Below are positions 44,501 through 54,167 of a DNA stretch of 64,000 nucleotides, one piece after another. The notes under the pieces were generated by a model, which did not search any database, was not told the origin of the DNA, and was given only the letters and a program-made list of their open reading frames with translations. Every line of letters begins with the position of its first letter. The first letter of the stretch is position 1. A program made the translations under genes and the position numbers. Source of the DNA: Rhizophagus clarus (lineage: Eukaryota > Glomeromycota > Glomeromycetes > Glomerales > Glomeraceae); NCBI GenBank assembly GCA_015698045.1, contig BLAL01000313.1, forward strand, positions 615,276-679,275, in the 5' to 3' direction.

Positions 44501-46252
44501 ATGAACTAGGGTATTTTCTGATGGAAAGCTTTGGAAACATCTGTTGCAAAGATGCTTTTCACCATGATGCGCAGTATCTTTGAAAACAAGCCCATTAGGA
44601 TTCTTAATCCAGAGAAAGTAATTCTTTTGTCCATACTTTTCTTCTTCAGTCTTTGTAATATTGGTAAGAGCCATAAGGTGGATAACATGAGTCCTTTTTT
44701 CTTGACATTTATTCGGATTATTATGCTTACAATTTTCTATTTTGCATGAATTTGGAATATAGATGTTCTTACTAGCTATTACTGGTTTAGGGGTAGCTGT
44801 TTCTTCTTTCCATTCCCAGACATTGATGGAGATATCTGGGTTCATTTCCTCTATCTTATTAAATATGCGTGGGCAGATTGGAGTGGACATAGGGATACCA
44901 TCCAACTTTACCCGCTCTAGATATGGTTTAAGATTCTTTGCCCTAAATATACGACAGTCTAAGTGGTCTGTATGTCCATCCTGATATGCAAAATATGCAC
45001 CTAATGCCCCTTGAAGATATTTCTCAGATGGTTTATTTGTTTTCGGATCTATAAGACCTTGATTGTCTGGATTGATGGTACACTTTTTATTAGCAAGCTT
45101 TGGGGGAGTAGGATTGTAAGACCCTCTAAGGGCTCTACAAAGTGTATATGTCTCAATAGATATTTCAAGAATTCGTTTGAGCATATAACGAGATCCTTTC
45201 TTTAATGTTCCCTCAATTTGCACATCTATTTCTCCAATAGTTTTGGTTATGTGCTCCTCTATATCCTCTTTTAAAAGAATTGGTCGCATATTTCCTCTAT
45301 GATATTTCTCTACTTCTGTTGGTTCGCTTGTATTATCTGGCTTTCTTTTAGCAATTGTATATCGGCATGATGCTACTATGGCTGATTTTATTTGATCTTT
45401 TTTATGGAGCTCTGTTTGAAGAACTTCCTTTATTTTTGGACGAATTAATCCTATAAGTTGAGGCATGTATGGTAATTTTTTATATTCTTCTGGCTTGGCT
45501 ATTGGTTGAATAAATGCATATGTTGGATTGTTATTTGGATAGGGAATTTTGCCCACCCATTTGCTCATTAATGAACGATTTCTATGCGGTCTTTCTGGAT
45601 CCTTTCCAACTGGACATTCTTTAAAGATAATATCCTTCTGAGTAGGTTCCTTTGGGATTGCGTCTTGCTCTTGAGCGTCTTGTTGCTCAACCTCTCTAGG
45701 TCCCACCTCTTGAGGAATATTTTCCTCGAAAACCTCATTATCAGCTTGTAATAGATTATGATGTAAACGCTGACATTCTTTTAAGTTTAGTGGCAAATCA
45801 AGTTCTTCGCCAGTAACTTCGAACCATCTTCGGCGCAATCTGGCACCCCATGTTTTCATATACTCTTTAGGCTTTCTTGCATGTCTATTAATAAACTTAC
45901 CTTGAGTGACCTCGCTAGATCCTGCCTGCTCTTCTCTATTTGCTTGGGTTGATTGGCTGGGACCTGTTTTGGGATCATTCTCTTGATTTTTGTCTTGCGG
46001 AATGGAAGTTTGAATAGGCTCTGGTTTCTCCCTTCTTCGATTATTTCCTCGGGCATGGACTACTGGAGTGGGTGTTAGTGATAGAGGTCTGGATACACTC
46101 CTTTGAGTATTATCTTCTGGTTGCTGATTGCATTGATTTTTATTACTTTGATAATGCTGACGAAGTTTAGCTGGTCTTGTAAATTTATATCCACAGCAAA
46201 CACATGTAGTATCTTTTTTATCTGATCTAGGCATGTTATCAATAAGTCTCAC
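41571..46252 (-). pseudogene. Maverick protein-primed DNA polymerase B
   Basis: About 1,560 codons in one frame with three stops (TGA 43704, TAG 43436, TAG 42617) and one 1-bp deletion near 42000. Order: N-terminal C2H2 finger CVCCGYKFTRPAKLRQHYQS; disordered Gln/Pro region; RKPKEYMKTWGARLRRRW; mid finger LCNRCFQSFPSENTLVHHQE; exonuclease motif IIADFEAGNKK; coiled coil; DHCHITGKFRGSAHRDCN (~43870); FHNFWGYDSHLV; QFMNNSLANLTKNLG; motif A SYVDANNLYGWTM (~43060); motif B FKLMNNSVYGKIMENVR (~42540); motif C LGYMDTDSFIF (~42240). These are the standard Maverick polymerase motifs. It replicates the element from the TIR ends with a terminal protein. All polymerase aspartates remain. Start at 46252 or 46234. 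Confidence 0.95.
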
Positions 46253-46359
46253 CTGTTATATATCATGTAAACTTTTTCTCAATTTAAAATATTTAATCCT
46301 ATGACCTCTATTTTTTAATTACCTTTTTTTATATTTTTGAATTTATGAGAAAATAGGGG

Positions 46360-47187
46360 CTATGTTGCGCCTACCATGCAGAGTATGTGGTAGACCTACA
46401 AAGATAAATAAACCTCCAGGGATTGATAATGACTTATGTAGCTATTGTAATAAGAGCAATTATCAGATTCGTTATGTGAATATTCTTCGAGATAAGGCCT
46501 TGATATATGATCAATATAATGAAAAGGTTATACTTTGAGGTGCGATATAAATATGGTCACTCAGAGGTAAGATTTATTTTTCTTAATGAATTTTTAAATG
46601 AATTGACTTTAGAATGGTTTCCTGTATGTCAAGAAAATAATGGTATGCTATAATAGACTCAATTTTTTTTTAATCAAAAATTTGAATACCGGACAGGATA
46701 AGTCTCACCTCTTTGAGGTGAGACTTATCCTGGATTTGTTTAAGTTAATGAATCAGCTTTAGAATTAATTCTAGGATAACATAAAATCTGATATGAAAAT
46801 GAGCTTGCATTTGCGGCCTGCGAGCACACTCGGACACTTTGGTCCTCGGTGCTCTTGGCCTTTTTTAAAGCCAAGCAATATCACATACTTTTTTTGATAT
46901 ATTATTTGGAATTAAAATCAGGCCAGCGCAATAACAAAGATGATTATCTCCTTTAACTTGAAAACTAAAAAATTGGGTAAAATGATATGTTAACAAAATT
47001 TGAGCCCCAGTCTGATTTAAAACTTAAATTCAATATCGTATTTCGATATGTTTCCTGGTCTTGAAAATAAATTTGGGGTTAAAAACGATTACATAAATTT
47101 CGTATATTGGGAAATAAGCTGGGAGAGGCTTACACTAATTATACCTATACGGAAATCTGACCCCAGAACTCCCATTTTATCCTATAT
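46360..47187. repeat. Maverick right terminal inverted repeat
   Basis: Inverse copy of 26746-27575, including the 17-bp hairpin (46695-46731) and the last 59 codons of the Cys-rich gene. It ends CCTATAT, followed by the target duplication ATCTT. Confidence 0.95.
46362..46538 (+). pseudogene. C-terminal half of the Cys-rich gene, duplicated by the terminal repeat
   Basis: MLRLPCRVCGRPTKINKPPG, DLCSYCNKSNYQIRYVN and the same C terminus as 27396-27671, now on the + strand. The N-terminal finger is absent because it lies outside the repeat on the left side. ATG at 46362 could still start a 58-residue product. Confidence 0.6.
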
Positions 47188-47192
47188 ATCTT

Positions 47193-47400
47193 TTACACTA
47201 TTATGAGCTGATAGCTGAGTATTTTAAATAAATTTATCAATATCATTATTACCACTAGTCCAGTTATCAAAATTATGTTGAAAATATATTGTATTACATT
47301 TAATTTTACATCTTTTACAGTTATCAATATCTAAGACCACCAAGTAATTTTTTGTTTTTGAATCTTGAGTTATTCCATAAACTTTACAAGATACTGCAAT
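47193..47400 (-). pseudogene. Kinase 3, N-lobe exon unit 4, 5' half
   Basis: Starts IAVSCKVYGITQDSKTKNYL, Cys motif CKRCKIKC, NFDNWTSGNNDIDKFI, then TAA where neighbours have CAA (FI-Q-NTQ), and ends at the Maverick insertion. The partner half is 26531-26745. Confidence 0.88.
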
Positions 47401-47477
47401 CTACAATACAATAAATATATTAGTAAAAAATAAGATTTTAATTATTAGTTTATCAAATAACAAAATTACTATCATAC

Positions 47478-47903
47478 TTTATTTATAAATTTTAAAGTAA
47501 TATTTGCTTGATTATTTAAATATTTTAAAGTTACAAACATATTTTGTTTATGCCTTTTCCAATTTTGATTATTGACATCCCATTTATATATGCATCCATC
47601 AATCCATCTTGCCTTATACATCTTATCAAAATCACTTTTTCCAATATATTTAATATCATATAATTTATTATAAGGTATTCATTCTATTGCATCTTTTGCA
47701 TTATAATGAACCGTTAGTTGAGTACTTTGGATAAATTTATCAATATCATTATTACCACTAGTCCAGTTATCAAAATTATTTTTAAAATATATTGTATTAC
47801 ACTTAGTTTTACATATTCTGCATTTATTAATATCAAAAACAACCATATAATTCCTGGTTTTTAAATCTTGAGTTATTCCACAAATTTTATAAGTTGCTGT
47901 AAT
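47478..47903 (-). pseudogene. Kinase 3, N-lobe exon unit 3
   Basis: 142 codons. ITATYKICGITQDLKTRNYM, CRICKTKC, NFDNWTSGNNDIDKFIQ, then IE-TGA-IPYNK (Trp codon TGG in the other units). The glycine loop reads GKSDFDKMYKARW and the lysine segment MFVTLKYL. Introns of 77 nt on both sides. Confidence 0.85.
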
Positions 47904-47980
47904 CTACAATATAATAAATATATTAGTAAAATAAAATTTTCAATTATTCAGTTCATCAAATAACAAAATTACTATTATAC

Positions 47981-48406
47981 CTCATTTATAAACTTTAATG
48001 TAATATTTGTTGGATCATTTAGACTGATTAGAGTCACAGACATATTTTGTTCATCTCTAATCCATTTTTCATATTTACTACTCCAGTATATTATACAACC
48101 ACTATACCATTCTGCACTATACACCTTGCCAAAATCACTTTCTACAATATATTTAATATTATATAATTTGTTATAAGGTATCCATTCTATTGCATCTTTT
48201 GCATTAATATGAACTGATAGCTGAATACTTTGGATTAATTTATCAATATCATTATTGCCACTAGTCCAGTTGTCAAAATTATGTTGAAAATATACTGTAT
48301 TACATTTAACATTACATCTTTCACAGTTATCAATATCTAAAACCATCATGTAATTTTTTGTTTTTGAATCTTGAGTTATTCCATAAATTCTATGAGATAC
48401 TGCAAT
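47981..48406 (-). pseudogene. Kinase 3, N-lobe exon unit 2
   Basis: 142 codons, fully open. IAVSHRIYGITQDSKTKNYM, CERCNVKC, NFDNWTSGNNDIDKLIQ, EWIPYNKLYNIKYIVES, then DFGKVYSAEW (one Gly kept) and MSVTLISL, where the beta-3 Lys is replaced by Ile. Donor and acceptor are intact, so it can still be spliced in phase. Confidence 0.85.
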
Positions 48407-48488
48407 CTACAATACAATAAATATATTAGTAAAACATAAAGGTTTTCAATTATTAGTTCATCAAATAACTAGTAAATTACTATCATAC

Positions 48489-48841
48489 CTTATTTATAAA
48501 TTCTAATGTAATACTTGCTGGATTATTTAAATATTTTAAAGTTACAAACATATTTCGTTTATGCCTATTCTAATATTGATTATAACAATTCCATTTTGCC
48601 TTATACACCTTACTAAAATCACTTTCTTCAATATAATTAATATCATATAATTTATCATAAGGTATCCATTCTATTGCATCTTTTATATTATTATGAACTG
48701 ATAGCTGAATATTTTGAATAAATTTATCAATATCATTATTACCACTAGTCCAGTTACCAAAATTATGTTTAAAATATATTGTATTACACTTAGTTTTACA
48801 TATTCTGCATTTATTAATATTAAAAACGACCATATAATTCC
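48489..48841 (-). pseudogene. Kinase 3, N-lobe exon unit 1, cut by the second element
   Basis: Begins inside the unit at NYMVVFNINKCRICKTKC because the second Maverick-like element starts at 48841/48842. NFGNWTSGNNDIDKFIQ and IEESDFSKVYKAKW follow. A deletion removes the IDGYIxKW segment and introduces a stop. The donor GTATG at 48488 is intact. Further upstream units, if any, were removed by the insertion. Confidence 0.8.
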
Positions 48842-48900
48842 ACACAATAGCAAATTGGGGGTTTAAGGACCGTAAGGTCCGTCCCCCTTGCTATTGTGTG
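48841..48900. repeat. Perfect three-stem terminal hairpin
   Basis: CACACAATAGCAA pairs with TTGCTATTGTGTG (13 bp), GGGGG with CCCCC, and GGACC with GGTCC closing a GTAA tetraloop; only short unpaired bulges separate the stems. It lies exactly at the junction of kinase exon and element. Confidence 0.85.
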
Positions 48901-48904
48901 TCAT

Positions 48905-49560
48905 GACTCCCAGAATGGTAAAATCAATATCGTAAAATAAATCATACAAAAATTTCGTCCCAATTCCCCCATAAATAAGTCATACGAAAAAATAAGTCAT
49001 ACGAAAATAAGTCATATGAAAATTTGTCCTAACTTTTCCTTAATCAAGAACAGGTTTAATGCAGGCTAGCGCATCAATAAGTATATTTATTAAATAAGTC
49101 TAACGAAAATAAATCATACGAAAATTTTGTCCCAATTCCCCATAAATAAGTCATACGAAAAATTTAAAAATCATGTGACTTCTTAAATCTAACGAACTTT
49201 TCTATATATAAGAATGGCTTCTGCACAAGCTAGCTCATTAAATAGCATAATTGTTAAATAAATCTAACAGGATTTTTGTCCCAACTTTTCCTTAATCAAG
49301 AACAGGTTCAATGCAGGCTAGCTTATTAAATAGCATATTTTATATAAATGTCTAACGAAATGCCACCCTATAAAAATTCAGAAGAAATCCGCAAAATTGT
49401 CCCAACTTTTCCTTAGTCAAGAATGGGTTCTGCACCAGATAGCTTAATAAATAGCATATAAATTTAACAAAAAAATTAAAGTCTAACTTTTCCACCTCCT
49501 GCCAGGAATTTTATAAGTCTAACAAAAAATTAAGATAAAGTGTTAGCCGAAATGATCTAT
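48905..49560. repeat. Subterminal direct repeats of the second element
   Basis: About four copies of a ~60-bp block (gtcccaacttttccttaatc, aagaacaggttcaatgcagg, ctagctcattaaatagcat) are interspersed with aataagtcatacgaaaa copies. No coding frame. Confidence 0.8.
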
Positions 49561-49601
49561 CCATTACTTTCTTGTATCTGTGATCGAAGCCTGTCATAAT
49601 A

Positions 49602-49793
49602 CTAAATAACATAATAGCCTCTAACATGTAACAGGCATCGGCCACAAGCAGAAGCTGTAGGCTTCCTGCAATCAGAACATGGTACCTGTTTTTTAGCTTT
49701 CCAATGAAATCGGCAACCTTCTAGGCGAATGCAAGGGTTATTGCAAATCTTTCCAGTATTGCAGAGAAATGGGCAAGAATATTCACCGATCAT
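49602..49793 (-). CDS. Small Cys-rich protein of the second element
   Basis: 63 residues: CPFLCNTGKICNNPCIRLEG, CRFHWKAKKQVPCSDCRKPT, ACGRCLLHVRGYYVI. It aligns with the first half of 27396-27671 (NTGxIC-N-C, EGC-FH-KA, PC-CRKPT). Same position and strand near the element end. Intact. Function unknown; probably zinc-binding. Confidence 0.65.
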   Translation of the reverse strand: MIGEYSCPFLCNTGKICNNPCIRLEGCRFHWKAKKQVPCSDCRKPTASACGRCLLHVRGYYVI

Positions 49794-49967
49794 CCTACTT
49801 TTTATTACTAGATTTGAAAAGATTAATTAATAATTATTTAATGCTTCAGTTTTACAATAGCTAGAACTTGCTTTAGAAAGCTTGTAAATATCAGAGTTTT
49901 TATGATCGAAAAGTTTTGGTATAGGAAATAATTAATTAAAAAAAAAATTTTATAAGTAAGTAATAGC

Positions 49968-51290
49968 GTGCCAGTAAGAGCTAACACTATGGGTAGAAAA
50001 ACTAGAAGTGATAAAAAAGATACAACTTGTAAACGTTGTGGCAAAGTATGTGTAAATCCAAATAAACTTCGTGAGCATCTTAGACGAAAAAATCTATGCA
50101 AACCTAAAACTGATACTCCAATTCAAGCGCCTGTTCAAGAAGTTAACCAAGAAGTTAACCAACAACCTGTTTAAGAGGCTATCCAAGAATCTCTTCAAAT
50201 ACCAACCCAAGAAGTTAACCAAAACCCCGTTCAAGAGGCTATTCAAGACTCTAGTAAAGATATTCCATTCAAAAACCCTAATATCAAATGGAATTATCAG
50301 GATATAAAAAGAAAATTAGGCACTTATAAAAACTTGCAACAGGAAACATGTTGTAGGCCAGAGGAGTTTGATAGAAAGCGTTTCTACTTAGAGATGAAAA
50401 AAGAGTGTGATCTACCATATACAGGTATAACTACTTCAAAATGGAGTTCATTTCTATATTCAGCAATCCAATATTTACGACGGGGATTTGATAGAGAGAG
50501 GGGGGGTTATATAGATGCGAAGGGGGTTGTAGCTGAAATTCGTAAAGAAATATTTCCAGAAAGGTTGACAACAAGTGATACAGAACTTCCTAATCAAGCT
50601 TCTAAGATCCCAGAGAAAGCAGTCAGATTTATTAATCCAAATAATCGTAAGCCTGGTGAACACTTCAGAAAATGGGGAGCGAGATTGCTAAAGAGATGGA
50701 AAGAACTTGAACTAGGTGATAGAGATAGACCAGAAAACTTGCATGAATGCAATCTTCTAAATCATGATTTTGAGCAATTGGATCCTGAAGCAAGTAGGCC
50801 ACCTACAAAAGAAGAATATGAAGAGTACTGTAGGCAAGAAAAGGCAAATAATGAAGAATTCAAGCGTTTGAGAGGAATTACTGAAGAACAAGAAAGAGAT
50901 ATAGAATTTAGGGAGCAAGAAGAATTAGGCACAGCACTTAAAAAAAGAGCCATAGCTGTGCATTGTGCAAAAGTCCCACAATCTCATCCAGACAATGGAA
51001 GTGATATATGAAAAATGCTAGAAAGCCGAAGAAGGCAATTTAAGGAAATACTTGAAAAAGAATTTGATAAGCGTGGACAATTTAAGTTTGCTCTATGTTC
51101 TCTAACCAAATTTCTTATAGATGATAAGCCTGGGAATGATAAAGCAGGAAAAAAGAATTCACGAACTGATTGGCTTAGAAATACACAAATTATAGTCTAT
51201 AATAGAGCTGAAATAGATGATTACTTAAGCAATGCTTTCGAACAAATTCTATACCAAGTGGAGGAGAGAGGAGGTAAGACTAATGCTTAA
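49968..51290 (+). pseudogene. Polymerase-N-domain-like protein of the second element
   Basis: ATG 49968 or 49989. Finger CKRCGKVCVNPNKLREHLRR follows RSDKKDTTC, the same opening as the Maverick polymerase. A Gln/Asn/Val repeat region (EVNQ, PVQEAIQ) has one TAA (50172) where the repeated copy has CAA. Then FINPNNRKPGEHFRKWGARL, matching polymerase FINRHARKPKEYMKTWGARL. A TGA at 51009 precedes FKEILEKEFDKRGQFKFALC and an end at 51290. It lacks every exonuclease and polymerase motif, so here this region is a separate gene. The 3' end overlaps the integrase 3' end by 11 bp. Confidence 0.65.
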
Positions 51291-52035
51291 GTATCCATTG
51301 AGGTGGTAATTGCACATCCTTTACAATCTGTAGTTCTTCTCTCATGAATGAACGCTCAGGGCCATTATAAAGTTTATAGAGAACTGGTTGATTCTCCTTT
51401 AGCAAATACGATTCAATTATAAAAACTTCAGGAGACCAATTGCAGTCGATTGCTCTTTTTTTTCCTCCTTCTAGATCACTAGGTTCAAAAAGATATTGAA
51501 CTTCAGTATAGCTTGGTAAAATTGCTTCATCATAGCCAATTGAACGTCTAGCAGGCCAAGAGGGTTTAGCCTTAACCTGCTTCTTTTTTATAGCCTTAGC
51601 AGGAGACATACTTATAAGGTTTGTTATTGAAATATTAATATCTTTAACAATTATAGGCAAGTTCTGTATCCAAGACCTAGATCTTTCAGATAAATGCAAT
51701 GTTAATAAGTCATGTGCGTCTTGTATACAAAATAATCTTTTAGCTAATGTTTGATTATATCTCTCAACAATACCCATAGTACGCTTAGATTTAGCCTTCT
51801 GAATTTTCACGCCATGCTCTCTCATTAATTTCTCACAATCACCCCTAAACTCTGGCCCCTTATCAGTGATTAATAATTTCGGCCAGACCAGAGGAATTTC
51901 AGGATCATCATAAATTTTTTCAAGTGCTCGAGCAATAGTCTTTGAAGTTAAGATTCCCTCTCTATCCTTGACACTATATGCACCAATAGGAATAGATGCT
52001 TTATATCTAGAAGCAACGTCCACTACTTTACAGAA
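51280..52035 (-). CDS. Integrase of the second element, N-terminally truncated
   Basis: 247 residues in one open frame. DVASRYKASIPIGAYSVKD, then WPKLLITDKGPEFRGDCEKL (second catalytic Asp), TMGIVERYNQTLAKRLF (catalytic Glu present), a linker and the C-terminal DCNWSPEVFIIESY, QPVLYKLYNGPERSFMREEL. The first catalytic Asp (HQADVLYMP in the other copy) lies upstream of the break at ~52035 and is missing, so it cannot be active. No stops have accumulated in the remainder. Confidence 0.85.
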   Translation of the reverse strand, partial: FCKVVDVASRYKASIPIGAYSVKDREGILTSKTIARALEKIYDDPEIPLVWPKLLITDKGPEFRGDCEKLMREHGVKIQKAKSKRTMGIVERYNQTLAKRLFCIQDAHDLLTLHLSERSRSWIQNLPIIVKDINISITNLISMSPAKAIKKKQVKAKPSWPARRSIGYDEAILPSYTEVQYLFEPSDLEGGKKRAIDCNWSPEVFIIESYLLKENQPVLYKLYNGPERSFMREELQIVKDVQLPPQWILKH

Positions 52036-52039
52036 ACCT

Positions 52040-52490
52040 TGAAAATATGAGCGATGTTGAATTGATACGGGTACGATATAAATTTCATGTCATAATGGTA
52101 TCAATTTCTGTGATGATATTGTTATAATGTTGATTTGATATCGTTACTTCATCACCATAATTTATCGCGAAAATATCGTGACGATATCTATTCAAAAGAA
52201 TATCAAATCGGCACAGCCTTGATATCATTACGATGTTGGTAATTTCAAAAAAAAAGGATGATATATTTGCGATATTGATTTGATCGTCACTTCATCCCAC
52301 AATTTATCGCCGAGATATCGTGACAACATTTATTTAAAAAAATATCTAATCGGTATAGTCTTGATATCGTTACGATATTGGTAATTTCAGGGATAAAAAA
52401 AGATGTATTTACGATATTGATTTGATATTGTCACTTCATTGCCGCAACTCATTTGTGGTATCGCAACTCATCTGCAATACCGCAAATATT
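52040..52490. repeat. ~180-bp tandem repeat, three copies
   Basis: Units share gatatcgttacgatattggt, aatttatcgcgaaaatatcg and atttgatatcgtcacttcat cores with many gatatc/ cgatat inversions. It starts at the breakpoint of the second element. Confidence 0.7.
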
Positions 52491-52574
52491 AAACTTTTTT
52501 TTTTTTTTTACAACTTTTATATGTATAACGTGCTGCCATATTATTAAAATAAAATTCTGATATTTTTATACGAT

Positions 52575-52741
52575 TAAGCAAGATTACATAAAAATATACT
52601 ATGGACTTTGACTACTTCCGTATGTCGCCGCCACAGAGGTTGTTGAGATTGCGGTTGCAAAGGCTTCCAAATTTTAATAAGAGAATTCTTTTTACGAATT
52701 TCTTGTTCTTGTATAGGTTTATTACGATATTGAGAAGACAT
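52575..52741 (-). pseudogene. Relic of the P/Q-rich MSSQ gene
   Basis: MSSQYRNKPIQEQEIRKKNS, LIKIWKPLQPQSQQP, then unrelated sequence to a stop. The opening matches MSSQDLDKEQGIRKKGSLIK of 55366-56001. The repeat region is lost. Confidence 0.6.
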
Positions 52742-52974
52742 TTTTAAAACTTGTTTGATGATGATTCTACAGGTTAAAATGTGAGTCAAAAATTTTTTTT
52801 TCTTCTCATTTTTTTTTATTATTATAAATCAATTCTTTCATTCCTTATTTTTGCATTGATCTTACCACATCATGATCGAGTATGATTAATATGGTGGTCA
52901 ATTTCGAAAGAAAAAATATATTTTTTTTGATATACTTTGATGTATTTTCCATATGATTTTAGATATTGAGAATT

Positions 52975-53100
52975 TGGTAAGAGAAGAGTTTTTTTAATTA
53001 CTACTTTAACGAAATGTACTAACACTTGTTCTTTTTTTTAGACAGGTTCAAAGCATGGGATTTCAACTGGAGATCAGGGGTGTAGATTTCGGTGGGTATT
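52975..53100 (+). other. Intron-like segment with micro-exon
   Basis: TTGGTAAGAG, then TACTAACACTTG and TTTTTTTTAG, then a ~65-nt block (acaggttcaaagcatgggat..) and GTGGGT. It resembles one unit of the 35450-36030 array but is single. 53100-53910 otherwise holds no gene. Confidence 0.4.
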
Positions 53101-53913
53101 TTATAACATTTTTTTTTTTAAATCTTTTTTTTTTAATGTACTATTACTAACAGTTCGTTTCTTTGGAATTTTTCTATTTTGTAAATTATACTAGTAGTTT
53201 ATGTATTATTATTTAGCCGTATAATAAAATAATTTATTGGCATTTTAAAATATATTAATCATGTTCTGTCAATCTTTACAAAATTGTGAAAATTATCATA
53301 AAATGGTTTTAAATACATTGTCAGGATGACATATTTTATGATGTTCTGGTAAGCATCGGAAATGGGTTCTAATGTGGTTTTCAAAATGATTTTTTATTAT
53401 GTAAAATGTCTTTACAACCATATTAAAATTCGAATTTTAAGTACATTTATGATATCATAAAAGTATCATACGATATCTTGAAAAAATTGCCTTGTCCAGT
53501 AAAAGTAGTCTCATTTTATTTACGAATGTATATTTTAATATACAGTATTTGAAATGTATTAGAGACATTATTCTATTCAATACATTTACTAAATTTTATC
53601 GACATGGTTAATAAATTTTTAAAATCGGAACGACTTTAATAATAATTCGTGACGATTTATCGGTAAATTGATCCACGATCGGTAGACGATTATTTGCATG
53701 ATATGTTTACTATTCGGACACAATTCAATACATTTCAGCAAAGAATAAATTATATATATATTAAGCAAAATTATTGATATGAACTTTATTTATGATTAAA
53801 AGTGTTAATAATAAAAGTATTAATAATGTAAATGTTAAGTATAATTACTAAATTATAGCTCTTCTATGCTAAATATTTACTATAAACTATTGATCGAATA
53901 AAAAATCAAAGCG

Positions 53914-54100
53914 CTATAACATTATAAGACCATCAAGTTTCCACGAATATTTATTTTCTATCCCTTTTGTTCTTAGAGTATTAAAAATCTTCCAGAACCT
54001 TAAAGTATTATCGTCACCACCAGCTCCAGCTACAATGTCCTCTCCATTTGGAGAAATATAAAAATAAAGGACGTGATAAAAATGTAAAATGATACATAAT
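53914..54100 (-). pseudogene. Cdc20/Cdh1 (Fizzy) WD40 C-terminal fragment
   Basis: The - strand reads HVLYFYISPNGEDIVAGAGG, DDNTLRFWKIFNTLRTKG and a stop at 53914. This matches the last WD40 blade of Cdh1/Cdc20 (RVLYLxxSPDGxxIVTGAGDETLRFWNxF), the activators of the anaphase-promoting complex. The rest of the propeller is absent; the next gene upstream on this strand is unrelated. It is a copied last exon. The native C-terminal IR dipeptide is not present. Confidence 0.65.
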
Positions 54101-54167
54101 AAAAATATATTATATAAAATTTATAATAACGCTTCTCACTAGCCTCCTTAATTTTCAATCTTCTTAG

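Larger units (their letters stand above)
26746..47187. mobile_element. Maverick/Polinton element, 20,442 bp
   Basis: Terminal inverted repeats of ~830 bp (26746-27575 and 46360-47187) begin ATATAGGATAAAATGGGAG. A 5-bp target duplication ATCTT (26741-26745, 47188-47192) flanks it, and removing one copy plus the element restores a kinase exon. Genes: a Cys-rich protein, a small + strand gene, integrase, gag-like protein, retropepsin-like protease, C2H2 finger and a protein-primed DNA polymerase B. Polymerase, integrase and long TIRs define Mavericks. About 9 kb is a later nested insertion, so the original was near 11.5 kb. Polintons usually make a 6-bp duplication; a 6-bp TATCTT with one extra terminal A also fits. 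All major frames are broken, so it is not autonomous now. Confidence 0.93.
48841..52035. mobile_element. Second Maverick-like element, truncated
   Basis: Starts inside kinase unit 1 with a 60-nt hairpin and subterminal repeats, then carries a Cys-rich gene, a gene homologous to the N-terminal third of the Maverick polymerase, and an integrase. The integrase is cut at ~52035 (about 100 residues missing at its N terminus), so the right half of the element, including any polymerase catalytic domain, is gone. Sequence divergence from the first element is large, so it is another family. Confidence 0.75.

Noticed and set aside
41571..46252. Integrated DNA virus polymerase
   Set aside because: TIRs, integrase, target duplication and YGWxM/YMDTDS motifs identify a Maverick transposon; no capsid gene is present.
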